NCBI RefSeq assembly: GCF_014651015.1
Contig: NZ_BMWB01000012.1
Location: 1-64,000 of the forward strand
DNA from: Streptomyces xantholiticus
GTDB lineage: Bacteria > Actinomycetota > Actinomycetes > Streptomycetales > Streptomycetaceae
Length of the DNA stretch: 64,000 bases
Direction of reading: 5' to 3'
A program made the translations under genes and the position numbers. The notes under the pieces were generated by a model. That model made no database searches, was not told the origin of the DNA, and saw only the letters and a program-made list of their open reading frames with translations. Positions 9,575-17,765 of the stretch are shown here, piece after piece (the first letter of the stretch is position 1; each line of letters opens with the position of its first letter).

Positions 9575-10064
9575 GGAGCGATGAAAAGTCACAGAGGCGG
9601 TCCAACTTCAAATATCGACAAATCAGGGCAAAGGTGTCGAGAGCGTCGGCGGCGTGTCTGGCGATGCTGCATGCCGGTAGCAGGGCGGCTACGGGAGAAC
9701 TGCTCAATACGCTGCCCGATCGCTCGAGTCACGTCGAAAGGAGCCCGCCATCCTCTTTCTCTGGTCCGGTCTCCTCGGGAGGGTCGTACTTCCGGCCGGT
9801 GAAAACTGCACTCAAGGCGGAGAGCACATCGCGACCCGACGTTCCAGCGTCCTGACGACGCTACAGCCGTCATCGGAATGCCACCATGGCCACTTGCTCT
9901 TCGAGTGCTGTGACCACTTCGGCTGTGCCGTCGGGGAAGCCGGCGGTTCTCTCCGTGAGCGGCCCGTGCGCATTCTGTTGTGGTGACGCCTGTTCTGCTG
10001 CAGGGCCACGTCCTTCTCGTAGCCGCCTCCTGACGGACCAACCTCGGCACCGGCCCCGCCCCCG
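9575..10064. other. Intergenic region between the MenC-like and Lrp genes
   Basis: 490 bp with no supported gene. It should carry the Lrp promoter and the end of the GNAT/MenC transcript. No strong hairpin or repeat was seen. Confidence 0.4.
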
Positions 10065-11180
10065 TCACCGCCGTGCCGTGGACAACCTCCGAACCGACGT
10101 CGTGAACCGGGCCAGTGCGTCCGGGAGCGGGTCGACGCCGATGCCAGGAGCGGTGGGTACGGGCAGGTGCCCGTCCTGGAGGACGAACGGTTCGGTGATG
10201 TCCTCGGCGAAGTACCGGCTGGAGGCGGAGATGTCGCCGGGAAGGGTGAAACCCGGGAGGGCGGCGAGCGCCAGGTTGGGGGCGCGGCCGATGCCCGTCT
10301 CCAGCATTCCGCCGCACCACACCGGCACGCCGTGGGCGGCGGCCACGTCGTGGATGCGACGGGCTTCCGGATAGCCGCCGACCCGGGCGGGTTTGACGTT
10401 GATGACCCGGCAGGCGTCCATGGCGATCGCGGACGCCGCATCGCGCGTGGAGTGGATCGACTCGTCGAGACAGACCGGCGTCGCCAGACGCTCCTGGAGC
10501 CGGGCGTGGGGGTGGAGGTTGTTCTCCTCCAGCGGCTCCTCGATCAGCAGCAGCCCGAAGTCGTCGAGCTTCCGCAGGTGCTCGGCGTCGGCGAACGTGT
10601 AGGCGGTGTTGGCGTCGACCTGGAGCGGGAGTTCGTCTCCGAAGCGTTCCCGCACGGCGCGCACCGGCTCGATGTCCCAGCCCGGCTCGATCTTCAGCTT
10701 GATGCGGATGTAGCCCTCGGCGAGGTACCGCTCGACTTCGTCGAGCAGTTCGGGCACGGAGTTCTTGATGCCGACCGAGACGCCGGCGGGCACCCGTTCG
10801 TGGACCGAGCCGAGGAAGGTCGCCAGTGACATCCCGTAGGCGCGCAGTTCGGCGTCCAGGAGGGCGGTTCCCAGGGCGGCCTTGGCGAGTTCGTGGCCCT
10901 TGACGGAGGCCATGGCTGGGGCGACGGCCGCGTTCGTCGGCTCGGGCAGGGCGGCGACGCGCGGCAGCAGGAAGTCCCGGATGACGATCTCGGCGCCGGC
11001 GACGAACTCCGAGCAGTACAGCGGCTCCGGGTCGGCGGCGAACTCCGACCAGCCCTCGGCCTCGTCGGTCACCACGTGCAGCAGAAAGGTGTCCTTGCTG
11101 GTCATCGTCCCGAAGGAGGTACGGAACGGGGTGACGAGAGGGATGGCGACGTGGAGAAGTTCGACGCGTTCGAGCTTCAT
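10065..11180 (-). CDS. Enolase-superfamily racemase/synthase (N-acylamino-acid racemase / o-succinylbenzoate synthase type)
   Basis: 371 residues, full length for the MenC/NAAAR branch of the enolase superfamily. The KLK pair (about 163-165), the metal ligand stretch LPLQVDANTAYTF (Asp about 191), LLIEEPLE (Glu about 216), CLDESIHS (Asp about 241) and NVKPARVGG (Lys about 265) are all present, so an active barrel is expected. Related Actinobacteria enzymes racemise N-acylamino acids and may also make o-succinylbenzoate for menaquinone. No other men genes occur here, so racemase activity is more likely. It starts with an ATGA overlap on the upstream GNAT gene, which points to translational coupling. 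Confidence 0.87.
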   Translation of the reverse strand: MKLERVELLHVAIPLVTPFRTSFGTMTSKDTFLLHVVTDEAEGWSEFAADPEPLYCSEFVAGAEIVIRDFLLPRVAALPEPTNAAVAPAMASVKGHELAKAALGTALLDAELRAYGMSLATFLGSVHERVPAGVSVGIKNSVPELLDEVERYLAEGYIRIKLKIEPGWDIEPVRAVRERFGDELPLQVDANTAYTFADAEHLRKLDDFGLLLIEEPLEENNLHPHARLQERLATPVCLDESIHSTRDAASAIAMDACRVINVKPARVGGYPEARRIHDVAAAHGVPVWCGGMLETGIGRAPNLALAALPGFTLPGDISASSRYFAEDITEPFVLQDGHLPVPTAPGIGVDPLPDALARFTTSVRRLSTARR

Positions 11181-12136
11181 TCCTGCTCCTCGGAAGCGGA
11201 CTCGGAGGCGATCCGGGAAGTGGCCTCGGACGAGGCCGCGGCCGTGGCCACGGCACCGGCCGACGGGAGGCCGGGGGACGGGCGGGTCAGGAGGTACCAG
11301 CCGTCGCGAGACATGGCCGTCGCGCGCAGACCCCTGTCGTACGCCTCGGTGAAGACCTCGCGCACGGCGTGCCGCCAGTCGAGCGAGAGCGCCGGGTCGG
11401 CGGCTCGCAGCGCGACGATGTCATCGGGCACGCGGCACCACAGCCTGTCCCCGGCGCGCAGGGTGAGCGGGCCGCCGTCCGGTGCCCGGCGAACGACGTC
11501 GGCGGTGGAGCGGCCCTCGGCGGGGTCGTCCGTCCGCGTGGTTCCTGACACCAGGTCCCATACGACGGCCAGCCGGTCGCTCTCGTCGCCGTTGTTCACG
11601 CCGTCGCTCATCGGCCCGTAGAAGTCGACCAGGTACTCACTGCCGACGGCGCCCAGCTTGACCAGGTTGAAGCGGGCGTTGCGGCTGACCAGCGGGTCGA
11701 ACGTCCAGCGCATGGTGGTGGCGCCCCGCTCCAGCGCCCACAGCCGCTGCGCCTGTTTGACCGCGAAGCCGACGCCCCGGCCGGACGCGGTCGCCGCTGC
11801 CACGAACGAGTACACGTCCCGCTCGGCGGGTGGCCCGAACACCGCCACCGCCGCCCCGGCGAGCCGTTCGCCCGACGGCCAGGCGGAGTACGCCGCGTGC
11901 ACCGCGCCACCGGCGTGCACCAAGCTGTGCAGCACCTCCGAGGGGTAGGGCGGGGTGGCGTGCGGCGTCTGCCACACCTGGGCGAAGAAGTCGGCCACGG
12001 CTCGCATCCCGGCTACGTCGTGCACGGTACGGATCGTGACCCCGGCGGTACGGGCCGCCTCCCCGGCGAGGGCGCTCACCTCCGGCATACCGTCCGCCGC
12101 CCCGGACCCGGCGGCGGGGATCGTCACAGGTGTCAT
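11177..12136 (-). CDS. GNAT-superfamily acyltransferase coupled to the MenC-like gene
   Basis: 319 residues resembling the predicted GNAT proteins often found beside N-acylamino-acid racemase genes. Seen: VADFFAQVWQT at the start of the fold, AYSAWPSGERLAGAAVAVFG, then GRGVGFAVKQAQRLWALERG, which resembles the acetyl-CoA-binding loop, and ATTMRWTFDPLVSRNARFN. ATG 12136 (MTPVTIP) is chosen as the first start that fits the domain. Its stop overlaps the racemase ATG (ATGA). The pairing suggests that it N-acylates or senses an amino acid whose acyl form the racemase handles; this is inferred. The C-terminal 25 residues are Ala/Ser-rich and probably disordered. Confidence 0.78.
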   Translation of the reverse strand: MTPVTIPAAGSGAADGMPEVSALAGEAARTAGVTIRTVHDVAGMRAVADFFAQVWQTPHATPPYPSEVLHSLVHAGGAVHAAYSAWPSGERLAGAAVAVFGPPAERDVYSFVAAATASGRGVGFAVKQAQRLWALERGATTMRWTFDPLVSRNARFNLVKLGAVGSEYLVDFYGPMSDGVNNGDESDRLAVVWDLVSGTTRTDDPAEGRSTADVVRRAPDGGPLTLRAGDRLWCRVPDDIVALRAADPALSLDWRHAVREVFTEAYDRGLRATAMSRDGWYLLTRPSPGLPSAGAVATAAASSEATSRIASESASEEQE

Positions 12137-12715
12137 GCCTCGAGTCTCCAGGGTCGCGGCCTGTCGGCCACTGTGCACTGCACGGCGAGGACGACGACCG
12201 CGGCGGCCGGAACGCGCGACGGCGGCGACCGAGACGCCGTACTCCAGTACCGGACACCGGCCACAGACCTGTGCGACCAGCTCGTCGAGCGCGGCGCCCA
12301 CGTCGAGAAGCGTGACTGTGAGCCCCATCGTCCGCCGCGCCCCCTCACCACGGGCCTCGGCTACCGGATCGGCGACCTCCCGCCGCCGTGGCGACCTGCT
12401 TGCAGCCCCGACCTGACCCACGGATCCCCGCGGGCTCGTCCGCACGGTGTCCACGCGTCCACTCCCTCTCGCAGCTTCCATTGCGGCCCTTGATGAGGCG
12501 GAACCGGGAGATGGGGAGGGGCGTGAGTGTGTCGGCCAGGACGGCGGGGGTGCTTTTGCTTTCCGGCCAATGCCGGAGGTGGATGTCGAGGTGCGAGCGA
12601 GCCGGGCCGTCGACCGGCGCTCCAAGGGTGAAGCGGTCCGGTCGACGGCCCGCTGTCTACAGGACCGGTGACGGAACGGTAGCCATCGACCAGGTGAGCG
12701 GCGACGGCAAGGGGA
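12137..12715. other. Intergenic region between GGT and GNAT genes
   Basis: 579 bp. It holds the terminator hairpin at 12603-12652 and the promoter region of the GNAT-racemase operon. Minus-strand frames around 12140-12330 look weakly coding but no family or ribosome site supports a gene. Confidence 0.4.
12603..12652 (-). terminator. Terminator hairpin downstream of ggt
   Basis: CGGGCCGTCGACCGG (12603-12617) pairs perfectly with CCGGTCGACGGCCCG (12638-12652), a 15-bp stem with a 20-nt loop, 63 nt past the GGT stop codon. Confidence 0.75.
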
Positions 12716-14557
12716 TCAGGGAGTCTCGTGCACCACCATGGCCGAACCTCCGCCGCGGCGTTTCGGCTCAGCGGCCGCCGTGACCTTTCCGTGGGGCCCG
12801 AACTCCAGCGCCGCGACCGCGCCGATCTCGGGCGACGGCGTGAAGGTCTGCGGCGCCTGCACGAACCGGTGGCCGAGGGCTTCGAGCGCGCTGCGCTCCG
12901 GCGAGGTGAGGAAGGCGGGCTCGGCGTCGGTCGTGGTGCGGTTGCGCTGCGAGATGCGCGGCGCGGCGACCGCCTGAGGCAGGGACATCCCCAGATCGAG
13001 GCGGTTGACGAGGGTCTGCAGCACCGTGGTGATGATGGTGGAGCCGCCCGGCGAGCCCAACGCGACAAGCGGCCTGCCGTCGTGCAGCACGATCGTGGGG
13101 GACATGCTGCTGCGCGGACGCTTGCCCGGACCCGGCAGGTTCGGATCGGGGACACCCTGCTGCAGCGGCGTGAAGTCGAAGTCCGTCAGCTCGTTGTTGA
13201 GCAGGAACCCTCGGCCCGGAACGGTGATCGCCGAACCGCCGGTCTGCTCGATGGTCAGCGTGTACGAGACGACGTTGCCCCAGCGGTCGGAGGCCACGAG
13301 ATGCGTGGTCGACGGCCCCTCGTACGGCTCTTGGCTGCCCGTGCCCTGCGCACAGCCCTGGCCGGGACTGCGCGGGTCGCCCGGCGCGAGCGGGCTGGTG
13401 AGCGCGGCGTCGGGCCGGATCAGGCAGGCCCGCTCCTTGGCGTACTCCTTGGACAGCAGCTCCGTGGTCGGTACGTCCGAGAACGCCGGGTCGCCCACCC
13501 AGCGGTTGCGGTCGGCGAACGCGATCCGGCCGGCCTCCAGGTAGTGGTGCAGTGCGTGCGCCGTGTCGGCGGACGAGACGTCGTAGTTCTCCAGGATGTT
13601 GAGCGCCTCGCCGACCGTCGTGCCGCCGGAGGACGACGGCGCCATGGAGTACACGTCGACACCGCGGTACGACGTGTGTGTCGGGGCCTGCTGGAGCGTC
13701 CGGTAGTCCGCGAGATCCGAGGTCTCCATCAGCCCGGGGCGCACACGCCGCGCGGAGTCCTCGGACACGGGCGGGTTCTGGACGGTGCGCACCACGTCGC
13801 GGCCGATGGAGCCGTGGTACATGGCGCCCACACCCTTACGCGCGAGCTCCCGGTACGTCTGCGCCAGGCCCGGGTTGCGGAACCGGGACCCGACGACGGG
13901 CAACTCACCGTTCGGCAGGAACAGCTCGGTCGTCGAGCTGAAATCACGGAACCGCGCCTCGTTCAGCTTGGTCTGGGCACGGAACTCGTCGTTGACCACG
14001 AACCCCACGTCCGCGATCCGGGTCGCCGGACGCAGGGCCTTCGCCAGGGAGACGGTGCCCCAGTCGTCCAGCGCCTTCTGCCAGGTCGCCGGAGTGCCCG
14101 GGACGCCCACGGACAGCCCGGAGTTGACGGCCTCGTCGAACGGAATCGCCTTGCCCGTCGACGGCTCGGTGAACGAGTCCTGCCGCATACGGGACGGTGC
14201 CGTCTCGCGCCCGTCGATGGTGTGCACCTTCTTCGTGCGGGCGTCGTAGTACACGAAATAGCCGCCGCCCCCGATGCCGGCCGAGTACGGTTCGACGACA
14301 CCGAGCGCGGCGGCCGTGGCGACGGCCGCGTCCGCGGCGTTGCCCCCGCGCCGCAGCACGTCGACACCGGCCTGCGAGGCATACGGGTTCACACTCGCGA
14401 CCGCACCTCCGCTGCCGGTGGCGACGGCCTGCTTCGCGGGTGGCCGGAGCCCGGACGACGCCTCCGGGGACGGGGCGGCAGTGGCATGGGGGAGCAGCAG
14501 GGGGACAGCGAGCAGCGCGGCGGACGCGGCGGCCACCAGAACACGGCGGGTGGGCAT
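12716..14557 (-). CDS. ggt: Secreted gamma-glutamyltransferase
   Basis: 613 residues with a Sec/Tat-like signal peptide (MPTRRVLVAAASAALLAVP, cleavage near 28). GGT hydrolyses gamma-glutamyl bonds of glutathione and related peptides, or transfers the glutamyl group, outside the cell. The enzyme matures by self-cleavage before the catalytic Thr in PSTTHLVASD (about residue 416). Other family motifs are SVNPYASQAGVDVLRRGGNA, GIGGGGYFVYYD, LLNNELTDFDF and ALGSPGGSTIITTVLQ. ATG 14557 has GGAGG 6 nt upstream; a longer reading from 14647 lacks this. It is followed by a strong terminator and is probably monocistronic. Confidence 0.93.
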   Translation of the reverse strand: MPTRRVLVAAASAALLAVPLLLPHATAAPSPEASSGLRPPAKQAVATGSGGAVASVNPYASQAGVDVLRRGGNAADAAVATAAALGVVEPYSAGIGGGGYFVYYDARTKKVHTIDGRETAPSRMRQDSFTEPSTGKAIPFDEAVNSGLSVGVPGTPATWQKALDDWGTVSLAKALRPATRIADVGFVVNDEFRAQTKLNEARFRDFSSTTELFLPNGELPVVGSRFRNPGLAQTYRELARKGVGAMYHGSIGRDVVRTVQNPPVSEDSARRVRPGLMETSDLADYRTLQQAPTHTSYRGVDVYSMAPSSSGGTTVGEALNILENYDVSSADTAHALHHYLEAGRIAFADRNRWVGDPAFSDVPTTELLSKEYAKERACLIRPDAALTSPLAPGDPRSPGQGCAQGTGSQEPYEGPSTTHLVASDRWGNVVSYTLTIEQTGGSAITVPGRGFLLNNELTDFDFTPLQQGVPDPNLPGPGKRPRSSMSPTIVLHDGRPLVALGSPGGSTIITTVLQTLVNRLDLGMSLPQAVAAPRISQRNRTTTDAEPAFLTSPERSALEALGHRFVQAPQTFTPSPEIGAVAALEFGPHGKVTAAAEPKRRGGGSAMVVHETP

Positions 14558-14804
14558 CAAACCTCCGATTCGCCCCTCACAGAGGGGGATCGCGGATGAA
14601 GATCTTCCGGGGAGTGACCGAATGAATGCTCCTCGCCGGACCGGCACCCGGCAACGGACCGCCGCAAGGTTTGCGCAAGATCTGAGGTTTCCCGGAGCAG
14701 CGCACCGGCGTGGTCGAGGTGGTCGAGGTCAGGGCGCCGCGGGTGAACGACAAGCGCAGTGAGGGCCCGCACGCGAGGAGTGCCGGAGAACGAAGCTTGG
14801 CTCG

Positions 14805-15851
14805 TCAGATCCAGTTGCGGCGTTTGAACAGAAGGTAGAGCACGAGGACCAGGAGGCCGATCACCACAGTGCTGGCGAGGAAGCCGGACACCGTGTTGAT
14901 GCCTGGGTAGGTGACGTTCATCCCGAACCAGCCCGTGACCGCCGTGGGCACGGCGATGATCCCCGCCCAGCCGGTGAGCTTTTTCATGATCACGTTGAGG
15001 CGGGCGTCCTGCAGGGCGACGTTGGTCTCGAAGACCGATGCCACCATGTCCCGCAGGGAGTCCGTCCACTCCGAGGCCCGCAGCACATGGTCGTAGAGCT
15101 CGGTGTACCAGACGTCGAGTTCGCTGCTGCGGTCGGTGTCGTCGGCCCTGTGCCGCATGACCGTGCCGACTACCTCCCGCATCGGCAGTACGACGCGGCG
15201 CAGCCCCACGAGTTCCTTGCGCAACCGGTAGGTACGGCGCTGCAGTTCGTGGGCGTCGGCCATGTCGTCGAACAACCCGTCCTCGAGTTCCTCAATGGTG
15301 TCGTCCAGCGCCTGGATGGTGTCGAAGTGCGCGTCGACGACGGCATCGAGCAGACCGTGCAGCAGAGCTTCCGGTCCGTGCTCCAGCAGATGCGTGCGGT
15401 CCTGCCAGCCTTGAACCACCTTCTCCATGTCGAAGTGGGTGTCCCGACGGACCGTCACGAACCCGCGTGCCAGAACGATCGAGATGATCGGGCTGGTCTC
15501 CAGGCGTGACTCCATCAGCCCCCGCGCGGTGGGTTCCGTTGTCCTCAGCCGGGTCGCGTAAACGGTGACCACGGTGCGCGACGTGTGCCATGTGGCCTTG
15601 GGGCGCTCCGCGTTGGCCAGTGAGTCCTCGACTGCACGGCGGTCCAACGACAGTTCGACGGCGAGGCGGGCGAGGGCCCGGTGGCTCGGCGCGCAAAGGT
15701 CCACCCAGACCAGCGAGTCCTTCTCGCGCAGATGGCCGGAGATCTCATCGATGGGGAACCCCTCGACGACTTCCTCTCCACGGCGCCACAACATCGTACG
15801 CAGACCGCGGTACCGCCTGTCGCGGGCGGGCAGGCCGGAGGAATCGCCCAC
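14805..15851 (-). CDS. CorA-family divalent cation (Mg2+) channel
   Basis: 348 residues. The long cytoplasmic helical domain is followed by two C-terminal membrane helices with the signature YGMN in GWFGMNVTYPG (about residue 310) between them. The C-terminus is positively charged (LFKRRNWI), as in CorA. GTG 15851 has GGAAG at a fitting distance; ATG 15794 is an alternative without a ribosome site. No nearby gene suggests a special role. Confidence 0.9.
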   Translation of the reverse strand: MGDSSGLPARDRRYRGLRTMLWRRGEEVVEGFPIDEISGHLREKDSLVWVDLCAPSHRALARLAVELSLDRRAVEDSLANAERPKATWHTSRTVVTVYATRLRTTEPTARGLMESRLETSPIISIVLARGFVTVRRDTHFDMEKVVQGWQDRTHLLEHGPEALLHGLLDAVVDAHFDTIQALDDTIEELEDGLFDDMADAHELQRRTYRLRKELVGLRRVVLPMREVVGTVMRHRADDTDRSSELDVWYTELYDHVLRASEWTDSLRDMVASVFETNVALQDARLNVIMKKLTGWAGIIAVPTAVTGWFGMNVTYPGINTVSGFLASTVVIGLLVLVLYLLFKRRNWI

Positions 15852-16324
15852 TGGGTCTACTTCCCCTCGCGAGCACGGCCGGGCCCCGGCGCCCGCCCCG
15901 TTTTGCGCTCTGCGGGGGGTCGCCGCGGAGGCCTACTCCCGGTCCCGCCCCGAGGCGCAGGGCCGCGGTGAAGGTTCATAGGACGGGCACCGGGTCCCAC
16001 AGTTCTGCTCCCAGCACAGGGAGCCGCCGCAGCCGGGCCAGGGTGGCGGGGGATGCGGGTCCGGCTGCCCACCGCACGAGAATCGCCCGGTCGCGGCAGA
16101 TCAGCCGCAAGCACAGGATCCGGTCCGACCAAGGGCATCTCGGCCTCCACAGCGGCATACCGTGCACGTTCTGCCACGCTATCCCGATGAGCTCCGACGG
16201 GCTGGGTGCCGTCGACCGTCCGGGTGAGGCGCCGACGGGGCTCGGTGCAGTGCCTCTTCACGCAGGGCACACGCAGACGGCCGTCGCCTGCGGCGTGAGC
16301 GGTGCGGCCCGTACGTCGGTTCCC
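15852..16324. other. Intergenic region between corA and zwf-like gene
   Basis: 473 bp. A minus-strand frame at 15976-16167 (about 63 codons, GTG start, C-terminus LPVLGAELWDPVPVL) has moderately biased third positions and could be a small gene or a gene remnant. No family is recognised and no clear ribosome site is present. Otherwise nothing is supported. Confidence 0.3.
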
Positions 16325-17734
16325 TCACGCCGCCCGGGCAGGGCCGGCCCTGGGGGGCAGGGGGTCGTGCCAACGCTCACCGGGCCTCAGCACCGTCTCG
16401 GCCTCCTTCGGGCCCCACGTGGCCTGCTCGTACGGATGCGGGGCGCCCTCCGTGCCGCCGAGCACCGGGTCGACGACGCTCCACGCGGCCTCGACGGTGT
16501 CCTGCCTGGCGAACAGCCAGCGCTGCCCTTCCAGTGCCGCGCCGATGAGACGGTCGTACGGGCGCATGTCCTGGCCGGCGCTTTCGTGGAAGGTGAGCGC
16601 GTCGATCTGAGGCCGGGCGCCCGGGCCCGGCTTCTTGCCCACCATGGCCCATGCCATGGCCGTGTCGGGCCGCAACCGGATGCGCAGGTGGTTGGAACCG
16701 AGGGCGGGGCCCAGACCGAACGTGTCGCACGGCGGGCGCCGGAAGTTCACCAGTATCTCGGTGGCCGTCACCGGCAGCTTCTTCCCCGCCCGGATGTACA
16801 CGGGGACCCCGGCCCAGCGCCACGAGTCCACCGCGAACCGCGCCGCCACGAACGTCTCGGTGCGGGACTCCGCGGCCACGCCTTCGACGTCGTCGTACCC
16901 GTCGTACTGCCCGAACACGGCGTCGTTCGGCTCGAGCGGCCGGAGTGCCTTGATGACATGTGCCCGGGAGTCCTGCCAGTCGGCGAGGCCCGGCCCCACC
17001 GGCGGGTCGGCGGCCACGGTGGCGAGCACCTGCAGCAGATGGTTCTGCAGTACGTCCCGCACCGCTCCGGTACGGTCGTAGAAGCGGCCCCGGTCGTCCA
17101 CGCCGAACGCCTCGGCCATCGTGATCTGGATGCTCTCCACATATGTGCGGTTCAGGAGCGGTTCGAGAACGGAGTTGGCGAAGCGGGTGAACATGAGGTT
17201 CTCGATCTGCTCCAGGCCGAGCCAGTGGTCCACGCGGAAGACCGAGTCCTCGGGGAACACCTCATGGACGGTGGCGTTGAGCTCGCAGGCGCTGCGCAGG
17301 TCCGTCCCGAAGGGCTTCTCGATCATCACTCGGGCCCCTTCGGCATGCCCGGTGGTCGCGATGCCCTGGGCGATGCGCCCGAAGAGCGCCGGAGGGACCT
17401 CCAGATAGAAGAGCGCGCGTCGGGAGTCCCGCAGTTCGCGGGCCAGTGTGTCGTACGTCGCCGGGTCGGTGAGGTCGCCGTCGATGTAGCGCAGCGCATC
17501 GAGCACCCGGCGGGCCGGGGCACCGGCCGGGTCGATGCCGTTGTTGCGGAAGGAGGCGGTCGCGTAGTCCCGGAACTGGTCCAGTCCCCAGCCGCTCTTC
17601 GCCACACCGATCACGGGCACGTCGAGCAGCCCCCGCGCGGCGAGTCCGGCGAGCGCCGGGAAGGTCTCCAGTTTGGCGAGGTCTCCGGTGGCTCCGAAGA
17701 TGACGAGGGCGTCGACGCGTTCCGTGGTTGCCAT
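16325..17734 (-). CDS. Glucose-6-phosphate dehydrogenase, divergent variant
   Basis: 469 residues of the G6PD family, normally oxidising glucose 6-phosphate with NADP+. Seen: nucleotide-binding GATGDLAK (14-21), EKPFG (139-143), the substrate motif as RVDHWLGLE (167-175), DVLQNHLLQV with the second catalytic His, and AGKKLPV. The canonical motif is RIDHYLGKE, so the phosphate-contacting lysine is Leu174 here. That suggests altered substrate use. GGGAG precedes ATG 17734. It follows the GMC oxidoreductase gene by 31 nt, so the two are probably co-transcribed, downstream of GH15. Confidence 0.88.
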   Translation of the reverse strand: MATTERVDALVIFGATGDLAKLETFPALAGLAARGLLDVPVIGVAKSGWGLDQFRDYATASFRNNGIDPAGAPARRVLDALRYIDGDLTDPATYDTLARELRDSRRALFYLEVPPALFGRIAQGIATTGHAEGARVMIEKPFGTDLRSACELNATVHEVFPEDSVFRVDHWLGLEQIENLMFTRFANSVLEPLLNRTYVESIQITMAEAFGVDDRGRFYDRTGAVRDVLQNHLLQVLATVAADPPVGPGLADWQDSRAHVIKALRPLEPNDAVFGQYDGYDDVEGVAAESRTETFVAARFAVDSWRWAGVPVYIRAGKKLPVTATEILVNFRRPPCDTFGLGPALGSNHLRIRLRPDTAMAWAMVGKKPGPGARPQIDALTFHESAGQDMRPYDRLIGAALEGQRWLFARQDTVEAAWSVVDPVLGGTEGAPHPYEQATWGPKEAETVLRPGERWHDPLPPRAGPARAA

Positions 17735-17765
17735 GGTGTCTCCCGTGCGGTGGAGGGGGCCGGGG

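Noticed and set aside
12728..14599. A 623-codon open frame on the plus strand, antisense to the ggt gene
   Set aside because: It mirrors the GGT coding frame in high-GC DNA, is Arg/Gly/Val-rich with no family motifs, and the GGT reading is fully supported.
16339..16352. The palindrome CAGGGCCGGCCCTG as a regulatory site
   Set aside because: It lies within the last codons of the G6PD gene and is explained by Ala/Gly/Pro-rich coding sequence.
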